Positions 50,601 through 54,369 of a DNA stretch of 64,000 nucleotides are shown piece after piece. The stretch covers positions 2,545,001-2,609,000 of the forward strand of contig JARFJB010001945.1 of assembly GCA_036346205.1 (NCBI GenBank), read 5' to 3'. Every line of letters begins with the position of its first letter. Position 1 is the stretch's first letter. Origin of the DNA: Vesta saturnalis. Lineage: Eukaryota; Arthropoda; Insecta; Coleoptera; Lampyridae. The notes under the pieces are model-generated. The model had not been told where the DNA came from and searched no databases. It worked only from the letters and a program-made list of their open reading frames with translations. Made by a program: the position numbers and the translations under genes.

Positions 50601-51735
50601 AAGGAAACACTTTACCTCAGACATCTAAACCAAATTGCTCCATTAAAGGTATGTTGCATAAAAAAATGATTTTATTATAATCAATCAAATTGTTAGTTTT
50701 AGAGAATGTAACCCTAAATACAAGTATGGCAGCGAAACTAATTTCAGGATCTGGAGGAAGATCGATGGATTTATCAAAACTTTCTCTTATAAATTCAAAC
50801 AATCCAAAACCAGCTCCTATTATGTTAATGTCAGATGGGAAATTAAAATCATTTGGTAATACAGTAAAAGGAACTGGTAATACACCTATTATGCTTCCTA
50901 TGACAAATAAGAAATTATTATCAAATCAATCACAATCATGTGGTCATCGTAAGTAGCTGTTAAGTGATGTAAAGAATCTGAGTACATTTTGTTTGTAGGC
51001 ATTGCCAAATACATAACTTCAAAAAAACAACTAATAGGTCAAAGGCCTCCTATTCCAAGTATAAAACAAAGTATAGTCTCATCTTTTTCATCTAATCTAC
51101 CACCTCCTACTAATTTGACATCACAAGATATTATGGATTTACCAATCATTTTTGCTGATGACAACCAAATGTTAACTGATAGTTCAAAATTACATGCGTC
51201 AGATGTACCCGTATCTGAAATAGTGCAACCTCTTACAACACAAAAAACAACTGTATCCAACCCAGTAGGGAAATATGTATTTATAAATAAACAAATGCCA
51301 ATAACTTCCACTACATTATCATCAACTATTGCTTCTACAACAACTACATTGAAAAGACCAACTTTAACAGTCCCCGTTCGAGCCACAAATCCTCTCAAAT
51401 ACACTAAAATTATTTTGTCACGTAGTTCAGCTGTAGAACCTAAAACTACCACTGCTAACGTTTTGTCAAAGATTGGTACTTTATCACCTGAAATATCGAT
51501 TCGGAAGGTAGAACCAACTCCAACAACACCTGGTGCTACAATGGAAGATTTAGAGAATTCAATTGTATCAATTACCATTAAAAAACCTGATTACCAAATT
51601 TCACATATAAAAGATTCTGGTAATAAAGAAGATCTTGAGTCAATCAGTAACCCTAATAAATCAACATGTTTGGATATGGACATTGAAGATATTTCAGAAG
51701 AAAAGTCAAATGACACAGCAAAGAACAATACTTAA
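13056..51735 (+). CDS. KANSL3: KANSL3, NSL histone acetyltransferase complex subunit 3 (11 exons)
   Basis: Exons: 13056-13142, 13228-13661, 13713-13974, 29521-29812, 29861-30158, 30207-30354, 30440-30632, 30683-30952, 50517-50648, 50697-50948, 50999-51735. Each junction has GT-AG and the phases join to one frame of 1034 codons plus stop (human KANSL3 is about 900). KANSL3 (fly Rcd1) is a scaffold of the NSL complex with KAT8/MOF, which acetylates H4 at promoters and has mitotic roles. The alpha/beta-hydrolase-like core is in exons 4-6: PGNPIIIIVPS, IILIGFNVGSALAL, GEPDDSLLELQCPVLFVIGQ and VVGFADDHLRV. The nucleophile elbow reads G-F-N-V-G, so the catalytic serine is replaced by asparagine, as in other KANSL3 proteins. 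The C-terminus is Ser/Thr/Pro-rich. I see no lesion. Confidence 0.93.
13975..14519. other. KANSL3 intron 3, first part
   Basis: AT-rich intron sequence without genes. A short stretch near 14414-14440 (AAAATGTAAACTTTCACGAT) matches the edge of the Penelope pLTR at 43530-43560 and probably is a remnant of that family. Confidence 0.5.
14520..14990 (-). pseudogene. DUF4817-type transposase fragment
   Basis: On the minus strand the N-terminal side reads FTNFGSVKPIAQRKKLLVN, the linker that follows the DUF4817 HTH in this family. Further on, another frame gives NIIWTDEAKFTKN followed by FNRHNSHYW, the first catalytic aspartate block (WTDEAxF). Stops and frameshifts separate the blocks, and the second and third catalytic blocks are absent. 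A plus-strand frame through the same interval (14546-14947) is an antisense shadow. Confidence 0.7.
15000..16195 (+). pseudogene. LINE reverse transcriptase fragment (RTE-like)
   Basis: RT blocks in order: VDLEKAYDRVNREKLW (about 15090-15125), a region with stops, then MYAD / DTVLLSDSAEEL around the catalytic YADD box, MDLKVNVNKTKIVVFNREG, VDELVYLGRSFTAD, FVPSVLYGSETWVC and MRFLRSACGKTKRDKINNE. One extra T at about 15364 splits YAD from D, so the catalytic box itself is frameshifted. A tail frame gives MNLAEAREVCRDRKAWRKVV. The end (TATGTAATGTAATGTAG near 16185) is a short tandem 3' tail as in RTE-type LINEs. 5' truncated and dead. RTE assignment is a judgement from the C-terminal motifs. Confidence 0.75.
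16196..17344. repeat. Degenerate arm of a DUF4817-type element
   Basis: No gene. Phrases recur from the 35115-38001 element's arms: CCCTCTAGCG, AAATAATTTCCAGGTTTTT, and a terminal GCCATTCTTATTGG / GACACCCGG resembling the arm end CATTCTTAGTTGGCCACCC. This suggests a solo or heavily diverged terminal inverted repeat ending near 17305. Similarity is by eye only. Confidence 0.4.
17345..18225 (-). pseudogene. LINE (CR1/Jockey-group) RT C-terminal fragment
   Basis: Minus-strand reading order: SQGSILRPLLF (about 18220), then TFLHADDTTLTVN, the FADD-type catalytic box (18115-18160), several broken frames, LTLPFQFIYDCLLHIKRNV, HHYETRDNVNLL and a stop near 17378. These are the RT core, the thumb region and the usual C-terminal tail of CR1/Jockey-group LINEs. 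Multiple stops interrupt the RT. The fragment is cut at about 18226, where a 28-bp tandem array begins. Confidence 0.75.
18226..18757. repeat. 28-bp tandem array plus spacer
   Basis: Seven head-to-tail units from 18280 to about 18470 share the core GGGATTTCCGATGACGTAAT. Unit starts at 18280, 18308, 18336 and 18364 are exactly 28 bp apart; later ones vary by 1-2 bp. A TGACGTCA-like site (18262-18269) precedes the array. The rest, to 18757, holds short repeats of another kind (TTTTCACCCTAATTA at about 18585 and 18690). Confidence 0.9.
18758..20035 (-). mobile_element. TIR transposon copy B (longest of three copies)
   Basis: Same ends as copy A (TAGAGTAAAATC ... GATTTTACTCTA) with TA on both sides. 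It keeps ~185 bp missing from copy A. On the minus strand this gives TPYSWTDGTNAGLKS and IGKGNRLIIVHAG, a block found after the first catalytic D/E of IS630/Tc1-like transposases, preceded by a plausible splice acceptor. The N-terminal exon (MCDASISHNA, LSEDARKIVWNN, 19724-19620) and, after a frameshift, NNVLFCNIQGIYNVIKYDG also remain. The catalytic domain beyond this is gone. The empty site TTCTAATAAGGGG is recovered on rejoining the flanks. Confidence 0.8.
20036..21490. repeat. Satellite-like units, CT tract and gene-free intron
   Basis: 20036-20340 holds two to three diverged units (TAATAAGGGGCC, CTAATGCTAACTTGTAAGAC, GGGCCTTCGCCCCC) of the family that is more abundant at 23.2-25.5 kb. 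20417-20470 is a CT-rich tract and 20490-20530 an ATCAATCAATC tract; the same succession recurs at 24295-24400. 20540-21490 is AT-rich intron with nothing recognised. Confidence 0.6.
21500..22313 (+). pseudogene. Penelope-like retroelement 3' part (RT end plus GIY-YIG)
   Basis: The RT end reads LPFLDILISKNNNSLSFKVY and RKPTHTDRYLHKLSNHHP, followed by stops, then an open frame of 200 codons from 21711. That frame covers the RT-endonuclease linker (EYKYLRKSLQDNGYSLTDIN) and the GIY-YIG nuclease: GVYKLSCSCGKVYI (G-V-Y...K-V-Y-I), RTTKRSFDTRRKEH, AVADHALNNLNH and a C-terminal tail to a stop at 22311-22313. The usual GIG/GET after KVYIG is altered (YIRTTKR), so activity is doubtful. The element is 5' truncated, and its pLTR-like 3' part follows at 22780-22990. 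Confidence 0.85.
22314..22990 (+). repeat. Penelope 3' UTR and pLTR-like end
   Basis: Non-coding tail of the Penelope copy. The last part (about 22800-22990: TTTTTCAAATTTGACAAAAT ... TACACCATTAAAAAAA ... GATAAGTATTTTATTA) is repeated at 43615-43790, which marks it as the family's pLTR. A hammerhead-like core lies at 22880-22911. Confidence 0.7.
22880..22911 (+). ncRNA. Hammerhead-ribozyme-like core (Penelope family 2)
   Basis: CTGACGA (22880-22886), one base, stem GATAAC/GTTATC with a 7-nt loop TGTAAGT, then GAAAC (22907-22911). Position 7 of the hammerhead core tolerates C. The geometry (one extra base, 6-bp stem II with G-C closing, 7-nt loop) equals that in the unrelated-sequence family at 4550-4581. 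Stems I/III were not resolved. A second identical core is at 43684-43715. Confidence 0.5.
22991..25490. repeat. Satellite units and foldback element
   Basis: After a short piece related to the 0.4-2.5 kb repeat, units of about 140-170 bp (start TAATAAGG, then TAATGCTAACTTGTAAGAC, GTAGGGCTT, GCAACTTACTTTC) recur near 23405, 23570, 23715 and 23850. The unit at 23855-24157 is the left arm of a foldback whose right arm is 25107-25484, with high identity (shared TAATCAGGGTTTTGTTT, GGCACCATCTAG). The ~950-bp centre (24158-25106) has a CT tract, an ATCAA-rich tract and a coding-like stretch on the minus strand. Confidence 0.75.
24640..25115 (-). pseudogene. Unrecognised coding-like stretch inside a foldback
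   Basis: Two overlapping minus-strand frames look protein-like. Upstream: RVEAFFPKTAAQDFRRPLL then ISPEDNRFYPNIDECV. Downstream: MYSPVYEPTSADIRDFTDL, LLINYYNITVQDDDGNDDMD, and after another shift DESENHDDDSDESRFKKKKR, an acidic stretch followed by a nuclear-localisation-like basic patch. I do not recognise the family. It could be a captured host exon set or a remnant of an element gene; frameshifts suggest it is dead. The plus-strand Ser-rich frame (24660-24851) is its antisense shadow. Confidence 0.4.
25616..26640 (-). pseudogene. LINE ORF1 plus endonuclease fragment (CR1/Jockey group)
   Basis: Minus-strand order: ORF1 (start 26573, MIIQTHEVNDNKNKPEMEG; Asn/Ser-rich; then APKKAWVFIGRISPSVTEED, HVRVGTHVKNASDLLE) to a stop at 26097. 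The AP endonuclease of ORF2 follows (HDLNLLSIENHAELTAVNIT, TITMYRSPSGDIGIFLERI, AIIAGDFNVKFD) to 25616. The GDFN motif and the Tyr-Arg-Pro/Ser-Pro block are standard APE features. The RT and 3' end are missing, so the copy is 3' deleted rather than 5' truncated, which is unusual for a LINE and suggests later deletion by the adjacent foldback. Confidence 0.75.
26641..29520. other. KANSL3 intron 3, last part
   Basis: No gene or element recognised. It contains a purine-skewed GGTGATGGTGRTGG tract (27240-27365). Short readable frames (for example 28125-28328, 28736-28936, 29277-29555) show no conserved motif and are taken as chance. The polypyrimidine tract and AG at 29511-29520 form the acceptor of exon 4. 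Confidence 0.6.
29521..30952 (+). CDS. KANSL3: KANSL3 exons 4-8
   Basis: Exon 4 (29521-29812): TLKSKVPVFVDKMMYAP joins exon 3's YLDILQ in phase 0. Exon 5 (29861-30158) has GFNVGSALALQVAQ and PDDSLLELQCPVLFVIGQ. Exon 6 (30207-30354): LRERMRVENGLIVVGFADD, then a basic run NKKKKRAEG and ITQAGVDRSIV. Exon 7 (30440-30632): IGEFISSLLSPFPPQ then PPKRSKIERKRNNSNG, a likely nuclear-localisation patch. Exon 8 (30683-30952): VGRPPGSKGKAKLEAKW, an AT-hook-like GRPPGS, then Ser/Pro-rich sequence. Introns are 48-85 bp. The donor at 30953 opens the 19.6-kb intron 8. Confidence 0.93.
30953..31734. other. KANSL3 intron 8, first part
   Basis: AT-rich intron without recognised elements. Short frames here (31075-31341) carry no conserved motifs. 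Confidence 0.6.
32188..32690 (+). repeat. Tandem duplication (~258-bp unit) with (TA)n tracts
   Basis: The unit beginning CTTCACGCATTTGCCCACAA near 32193 is repeated essentially identically from about 32449. Each copy ends in a long (TA)n run (32382-32445 and about 32635-32677). The mirror region in the right arm (34258-34350) has one copy and no (TA)n, so the duplication is recent, arm-specific and probably driven by the TA tract. Assembly artefact is a possible alternative. Confidence 0.9.
33501..33704 (+). mobile_element. tRNA-derived SINE-like insertion with 15-bp TSD
   Basis: ATCATCTAAGAGGTA flanks the insert on both sides (33486-33500 and 33705-33719); the left arm of the palindrome has the same site uninterrupted at about 33190-33200 (minus sense). 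Inside, 33536-33611 folds as a tRNA: acceptor ACCTTGA/TCGAGGT, box A TGGCGCAGTTGG (33543-33554), anticodon stem GTACT/AGTAC with a 9-nt loop, T arm GTAGG-TTCAAAT-CCTAC with box B GGTTCAAATCC (33590-33600). The oversized loop and a D-stem mismatch argue against a working tRNA. The ~93-bp AT-rich tail has no poly(A). Confidence 0.75.
34873..35114. other. Spacer between palindrome and DUF4817 element
   Basis: Gene-free. It ends in an ATACATATATACATACAGATA tract and the TA (35113-35114) that is the target site of the following element. Confidence 0.5.
35115..38001 (-). mobile_element. DUF4817 mariner-like element with very long TIRs
   Basis: Ends are CAGGGTGGTCAACTAAGAAT (35115) and its near complement ending CCACCCTG (38001), flanked by TA (35113-35114 and 38002-38003). 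The inverted arms run inward to about 35936 and 37240, about 0.8 kb each with indels, including CCGTTTCTGTCGGAATGTCG and TCGGTCCTTTTTAGGGCC blocks. The inner part of the arms includes the last ~100 bp of the transposase gene and its stop codon, so that sequence exists twice. The transposase is on the minus strand. Total 2887 bp. Confidence 0.9.
35838..36952 (-). pseudogene. DUF4817-type transposase with a 63-bp intron, broken
   Basis: The start at 36952 gives MRFTNNEAVDMLAVYFECLQ, a DUF4817 HTH. A TGA at 36838-36836 interrupts it (NRRP-stop-DVRVF). The second HTH follows (STRALSTELGISRTTVQNIL). The frame then meets a GT-AG intron of 63 bp (36623-36561; donor AG|GTAAGT, acceptor TTTAAG); splicing restores KDHR-MHPYHVVLHQ. 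The DDE/D core is WTDEATFSSDG, LQLDGCPAHF and PPRSPDLTCLDF, but a frameshift near 36230 separates the first from the other two. The end is RDGHHFEHLRGH, stop at 35838. So: one nonsense codon and one frameshift. Confidence 0.9.
38002..38503. other. Gene-free spacer
   Basis: AT-rich, between the DUF4817 element and the tyrosine recombinase. No terminal repeat for either neighbour was identified here. Confidence 0.5.
38504..39635 (-). pseudogene. Crypton-like tyrosine recombinase
   Basis: Minus-strand blocks in order. The N-terminal SAM-like/core-binding domain starts at 39635 (MSSDSDCEQLCTPLEISEAA, SSSLWTQYSMLRSTLNIYHN, AFLKRKFAGYQAKKAKTFTS). Box I is YGACRANELYAMNIEDV at about 39160-39090, with the catalytic Arg. 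Then KTKTNVVRKFMVTGN. Box II is GHCFRRSSTTLLVDAGGD (H-x-x-R) with KRHGGWNSTAVAEGYVD, including the nucleophile Tyr. A C-terminal Asn/Ser-rich tail stops at 38504. All of R...HxxR...Y are visible, yet three frames are needed (breaks near 39200, 38850-38830), so it is a pseudogene. Crypton is favoured over DIRS because no reverse transcriptase is nearby. Confidence 0.8.
39640..40427. other. Gene-free AT-rich stretch
   Basis: Upstream side of the Crypton-like gene. Short minus frames (39902-40114, 40187-40414) have no recognised motif. A CACGCACG stretch near 39750 is not part of a longer repeat. Confidence 0.5.
40428..41640 (-). pseudogene. LINE RT fragment (CR1/Jockey group) with (TTA)n tail
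   Basis: Minus-strand remnants: TGRSTVSNLLVYKQYVWRAL and LENGKQVDAV near 41590-41480 (the YGF..GRST block before the first catalytic Asp), FSKAFDSVS, and near the 3' end LESRRKVHNLFFLYKLVNG (about 40890-40830), the usual C-terminal block. Many stops. The 3' end is ATAAAGG followed by (TTATTA)n at 40466-40428, a short microsatellite tail as in several CR1/I-group LINEs. A similar tail stands alone near 43450-43480. Confidence 0.7.
41641..42000. other. Gene-free spacer
   Basis: AT-rich. A minus frame (41603-41806) shows no conserved motif; the 5' remains of the LINE may extend into it. Confidence 0.4.
42001..42975 (+). pseudogene. DUF4817-type transposase fragment and right flank
   Basis: The frame pieces TNVWCGVFGYQIVGPHFF, LNGAPIHQTV and WPPRSLDLLDFFLWGYLKQN match the middle and third catalytic regions of this transposase family, with HDG replaced by LNG and several stops. 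The 3' flank (42470-42975) is repeated in direct orientation at about 49980-50400, so both are right-hand ends of one element family. The related fragment at 49190-49712 is inverted. Confidence 0.7.
43015..43340 (-). repeat. Copy of the right half of the 0.2-2.6 kb foldback-like repeat
   Basis: Reads GTTGATTAGATTTTG, GGTTATTAGACACAG and CTATCAAATATTTCT, then AGAAAAAGTGT; it corresponds to the complement of about 2310 down to 1930. Confidence 0.65.
43341..43530. repeat. Short gene-free stretch with LINE-like tail
   Basis: Contains AATAAAGGCCTTTATTATTA near 43445-43465, resembling the 3' end of the LINE at 40.4 kb. Otherwise nothing recognised. Confidence 0.4.
43535..43790 (+). repeat. Solo Penelope pLTR (family 2)
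   Basis: Matches 22800-22990. The block AGTACACCATTAAAAAAA and its inverted partner TTTTTTTAATGGTGTACTTT (43578-43600) flank the unit, giving an inverted-repeat-bounded pLTR of the kind Penelope-like elements leave behind. The hammerhead-like core (43684-43715) is identical to the one at 22880. Confidence 0.7.
43684..43715 (+). ncRNA. Hammerhead-like core, second copy of family 2
   Basis: CTGACGA, A, GATAAC-TGTAAGT-GTTATC, GAAAC: base-for-base the same as 22880-22911, while the flanks have diverged slightly (CGCTTAG versus CGTTTAG). Confidence 0.5.
43791..44545. other. Gene-free intron stretch
   Basis: AT-rich, no recognised element. TA at 44544-44545 is the target duplication of the next element. 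Confidence 0.5.
44546..45466 (+). mobile_element. Internally deleted DUF4817 element (921 bp)
   Basis: TIRs start CAGGGACATTTTTT (44546) and end AAAAATGTCCCTG (45466), flanked by TA on both sides; the inverted similarity runs about 90 bp inward. It keeps the first ~60 codons of the transposase (44732, MYSTEEKIQVIHLYNANQSI, KYPNRPIPPIGTIFNIISKF) and the last ~45 (DRIRHACSALDPN, REGGHFKYLLK, to about 45129), with the catalytic domain deleted. Such derivatives can be mobilised by an intact relative. A 115-bp inverted-repeat MITE-like piece (45182-45296; ATTTACATTCAATTT and complement) lies in its 3' part. Confidence 0.85.
45467..45829. other. Gene-free spacer
   Basis: No recognised feature. Confidence 0.5.
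45830..46315 (-). mobile_element. Truncated Penelope-like element with inverted pLTR pair
   Basis: Reading on the minus strand from 46160: the last codons of the GIY-YIG gene (GGATTCCAATAATGCGCGAA, matching 4258-4277), a 3' UTR, the tRNA-like segment (46073-46005), the hairpin, a hammerhead-like core (45950-45919) and the closing ACCACAGTTACAAAACACTT block. From 46160 to 46310, on the plus strand, a second pLTR piece with its own core (46191-46220) points the other way. Head-to-head pLTRs at a 5'-truncated end are typical of Penelope-like insertions. The plus frame 45881-46075 is not a gene. Confidence 0.75.
46191..46220 (+). ncRNA. Hammerhead-like core in the inverted pLTR
   Basis: CTGATGA (46191-46197), then a stem with one mismatch (GAAAGC/GCTTCC) and a 5-nt loop, then GAAAC (46216-46220). 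A decayed version of the 4550-4581 core. Confidence 0.4.
46316..46540. other. Spacer and TTAA target
   Basis: Gene-free; ends in TTAA (46537-46540), the target of piggyBac element 2. Confidence 0.6.
46541..48873 (+). mobile_element. piggyBac element 2, complete ends
   Basis: Perfect 13-bp TIRs CCCAGATATGCCT (46541-46553) and complement (48861-48873), flanked by TTAA (46537-46540, 48874-48877). A perfect 16-bp palindrome GTTCGTTTAAACGAAC lies 3 bp inside the left TIR (46557-46572) and again at 48727-48742, 118 bp from the right TIR. The 13-bp TIR plus 3-bp spacer plus inner repeat follows the known piggyBac plan. The element is 2333 bp, with the transposase broken. Confidence 0.93.
46985..48625 (+). 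pseudogene. piggyBac transposase 2, degraded
   Basis: An acidic N-terminus (DDLTDDDSGDEQDLEINYLP) shifts frame near 47230. Then LFSKFFDEEIIEMLVYFTN, MKCFLGVLLLSGYCTVSR, MMWENCENTRNNAV, the first catalytic block RIDEAMVPYFGRHLGKQF and VRYGYKLWVWCDI end in a stop at 47797. A second frame from 47841 has NLGLGPSVIV and FFDNFFANVPLIEQL (second catalytic Asp). The expected GGVD block near 48250 is lost to a frameshift. The end (48296-48625) has LDLSVQNAWILHKKIENG and a zinc motif RCRVCHKPVATICTKCK ... HVRCFIDYH. At least three frameshifts. Confidence 0.9.
48878..49189. other. Gene-free spacer
   Basis: AT-rich, nothing recognised. Confidence 0.5.
49190..49712 (-). pseudogene. 5' end and fragment of a DUF4817-type element
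   Basis: The minus strand begins CAGGGACATCCAGAAAG at 49710 with TA outside, the same terminal motif as the 44546 element. It runs to FGNQELDHIS-like and RIGPYFFRENLI pieces of the transposase, corresponding to the plus-strand copy at 42050-42170 (shared CAATCGAATATCNGGATCAG). Heavily mutated. Confidence 0.6.
49713..50516. repeat. End of KANSL3 intron 8 with repeat copy
   Basis: 49980-50400 is a direct repeat of 42470-42975 (shared AAACTGTTTAAA, AGCTTGATGA, AAAGTACAATTTCA). The rest is plain intron. The AG at 50515-50516 is the acceptor of exon 9. Confidence 0.65.
50517..51735 (+). CDS. KANSL3: KANSL3 exons 9-11
   Basis: Exon 9 (50517-50648): VSKMQAMGLNRSVFTSGTTL, CSIKG. Exon 10 (50697-50948): VLENVTLNTSMAAKLISGSG then PAPIMLMSDGKLKSFG. 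Exon 11 (50999-51735): Ser/Thr/Pro-rich tail (ITSTTLSSTIASTTTTLKRP), acidic end MDIEDISEEKSNDT, TAA at 51733-51735. Phases carry over from exon 8 as single leading G bases, which confirms the join across the 19.6-kb intron. This low-complexity C-terminus evolves fast in the family. An antisense frame (51039-51578) is a shadow. Confidence 0.85.
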
Positions 51736-51839
51736 TTTATGTTTTGTTTATTAATAAAATAGTTCGTATTATTACAGTTGTCCAAAACGTTTATAATACA
51801 ATTGCAAAATAGAAATAAAGTTTTTATTTACTTAATGCA
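51736..51839. terminator. Overlapping poly(A) signals of KANSL3 and EME1
   Basis: AATAAA on the plus strand at 51753-51758 and 51814-51819 serves KANSL3. AATAAA on the minus strand at 51828-51823, 12 nt after the EME1 stop, serves EME1. The convergent 3' UTRs therefore overlap, with only 104 bp between the two stop codons. Confidence 0.8.
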
Positions 51840-52247
51840 TTATATTGTAACTTCTCCATTTAGAGATGAGAAATGTTTATAAACCTTTTTACTTAGCTCG
51901 ATTCCTAATCTTCTAACGGTTGTTAATGGCCCAGCTGCTCTACGGATAGGAATTTCTTGCAAAATCTTTTCTCCTTCACTTTGTGATGAGCAATTATATT
52001 CCTTTAAATTATAGTACTAATTTAGAAAGAATGAACAGAGTACAAATATACCTCAAGCAAGCTTTTCATAGTTGGATATTTAGCAATAATTGCTTCTGCA
52101 TGTTCTAATCGGGTTAGTGGAAAAGTTGTTAATTGTTGCTGCCATAGTCGTTTCAATCCATTTCCATTTTTATCTACTTGAACACAGTCTTTATTATCTC
52201 CTGCCATAAACCAATCGGCTTGTAATTGCTTTTCATGTTTTTCAAGT
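51840..52247 (-). CDS. EME1: EME1 homologue, last two exons (partial gene)
   Basis: Minus strand. Exon 52247-52052 (acceptor TTTTAG): LEKHEKQLQADWFMAGDNKD, then NGLKRLWQQQLTTFPLTRLE, HAEAIIAKYPTMKSLLE, donor GAG|GTATAT. Exon 52016-51840 (acceptor AAATTAG): YYNLKEYNCSSQSEGEKIL, QEIPIRRAAGPLTTVRRLG, IELSKKVYKHFSS, stop at 51842-51840. This matches the C-terminal helix-hairpin-helix region of EME1/Mms4, including the I-P-V/I-R-R block and the final x-L-S-x-x-x-Y. EME1 is the non-catalytic partner of MUS81 in cutting branched DNA. The upstream exons with the ERCC4-type domain were not found before 57 kb; they lie beyond the elements or outside the window. Confidence 0.8.
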
Positions 52248-52807
52248 CTAAAAGTAAAAAAAAATAAGCTACGAGGAAATAAAAATTTGTCCTTTCTACA
52301 GCAATTTTTCTTTTAACTATACCTACACTTTCCTTATGACACACGCCTTATTGCAGATTGATTTTATTTGCAAAATTTGACATTCATTCATTCATTCCAG
52401 TTAATACTGTGACAGGATATAAATTATTTAATTTTAATTTGAAAGCTTGCCGAAAGTGTCTATCCTGCACTCGTGGGATTGTCACACTCGGGCTGACGCC
52501 CTCGTTTGAAAATTCCCGCTTGTGTGATGTATCTACTACTTCCGTAGCTCATTATGTAATATACTATTTTTAAGGCATGTGTGAGAATTTAGAACACATG
52601 AAAGTACTACCTTCCTAATTTTTTTTGAACAATGTATTTTGATTATTAATTTATTTTGTAACAACTGTAGTTTCACTCTTTTTTATACATTTCCACTATG
52701 GAACTTGCACTTGAAATATACGCATATTATAGTTATTGTATAATTTTTATATATTTATGTTCCCTTAGTGTATATTTCATATTATTATAACAACCAATAC
52801 GAGGTCT
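52248..52807. other. EME1 intron, gene-free
   Basis: Contains an ATTCATTCATTC run (52380) and a GC-richer patch (CACACTCGGGCTGACGCCC, about 52485) that looks like repeat DNA. No EME1 exon was recognised. Confidence 0.5.
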
Positions 52808-54365
52808 ATGTCATTTGAAAGTGATGCAGTTCGTAAACGTACCATTGGTAATAATCGTAGGCGCAAGTTGACCCACCAGACTTTGAGTGCACTACTAGTT
52901 GGTAAAACCCCATTAGAACTATTTTTTGTGGAATCGTTAACAGATATGATGGTTGAATTTTCTTTGAAATACGCCAAAGACAGTAATTGTCATAATCTTG
53001 AATTTGACTGAGTGGAACTACTAAAATTTTTGGGAATAATTATATTTTCTGGATATCACACCCTGCCTCAAATACCAACGTATTGGTCCAACGAAGAAGA
53101 TAGAGTTGCAGCTGCTGTAAAAAATTGCACGAGTCGTAATCGGTTCCATACCATTAAACAATATTTACATTTAAGCGATAACAGTTTACTAGATATAAGT
53201 GATAAATTTTCGATGGTGCGACCCTTTTTGAATAAAGTAAATGACAGAAATTTACAGTGGGGTGTATTTGTATTTAATTTATCTACTGACGAGCAAATGA
53301 TACCGTATTTTGGAAGACATTCTTGCAAAATGTTTATAAGGGGTAAACATGAGCGGTTTGATGTTAAACTGTGGTGCCTTTGTTCTTCTGATGGATATTA
53401 ATTTTATTCATTGACATATGGAAGAGCTCAGACCCAAAAAGAAAAATCGCCTTTTGGTCTTAGATTTGCTTGAAGTAATAAAAAATCCACCATCGAATAT
53501 TCTTTGATAACTATTTTTCGTCTTATAAACTGTTTGTTGAGCTAACACGTAAAGGATTTTTTGCTACAGGAACCATTCGTGAGAACAGGACAAGCAGTTG
53601 CACTTTAGAAAGCGTAAAAAGTATGTCCAAAAAGCAGAGATGCCTTTACGATCGCGCTTTTGAATAGGTTTCAAAGATTCACTTGTAAGGTGGAATAACA
53701 ATTCTGTTAACATTGTGCAGTGATACTTTGAATGTACAGTTCTTGATTACAACAGAACGCTACAGTAGAAAGGAAAAAAAAAGAAATTAGAAATCCACAA
53801 CTGAATGTTATCTCTGAATACAATAAATCTATGGGTGGAATGGACCTTCACAACCGGTGTAGAGTGTTAGGCAAAAATTGGTGGTGGCCGATATTTTGTA
53901 ACTGGTCGACAGCACAGTAGTAAATGCCCGGAAGCTATACAATATTGTCAATGAAATTAAAATGTCCCAAATTGATTTTAAATTTTATACAGCTTTACGT
54001 CTGTTGAAAAGTGCACACAAAACATCAAGTGAGTTGCGATACAGTCGGCCATATAGTAGTGACACAAGCAGAGAAATCTTGAAGAAGGTGTAAAATATGT
54101 GGAAATCACACAATTCGTATGTGTAACAAGTGCAACGTCCATCTTCATATTCCATGTTTTAAATTATATAAATATGGATGATTAAAATAAAAAAAAATGT
54201 TTCGCTGCTCATACTTTACCAGTGGTGCGTTTACACACCATCCTCTTATTGTATGTTTAATTCATCTTTTTGTAATTTTTTTTTTTAAAGTTTGTTGTAC
54301 TAATAACATAAATAACAAAATTTAGACCCTTTATTTTATAATTCAGTAGCGTGGGATGATATGGG
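52808..54365 (+). pseudogene. piggyBac element 3, decayed
   Basis: Frames: TLSALLVGKTPLELFFVESL and MMVEFSLKYAKDSN, a TGA at 53009-53011, then LLKFLGIIIFSGYHTLPQIP, NRFHTIKQYLHLSDNSLLDI, the first catalytic block LSTDEQMIPYFGRHSCKMF and VKLWCLCSSDGY, stop at 53401. After that only scraps remain: SMGGMDLHNRC (third Asp block, about 53830) and a C-terminal C-x2-C zinc remnant (54090-54180). The right end is GGGATGATATGGG followed by TTAA (54366-54369); no matching left TIR was found, so the 5' end is missing or displaced. Confidence 0.8.
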
Positions 54366-54369
54366 TTAA

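Noticed and set aside
51039..51578. 179-codon minus-strand frame inside KANSL3 exon 11
   Set aside because: Shadow of the spliced, homologous KANSL3 frame; low-complexity Val/Ile composition results from Thr/Asn-rich sense codons.
52358..52573. Plus-strand frame as an EME1-neighbour gene
   Set aside because: No motif, overlaps GC-richer repeat-like DNA, not conserved.
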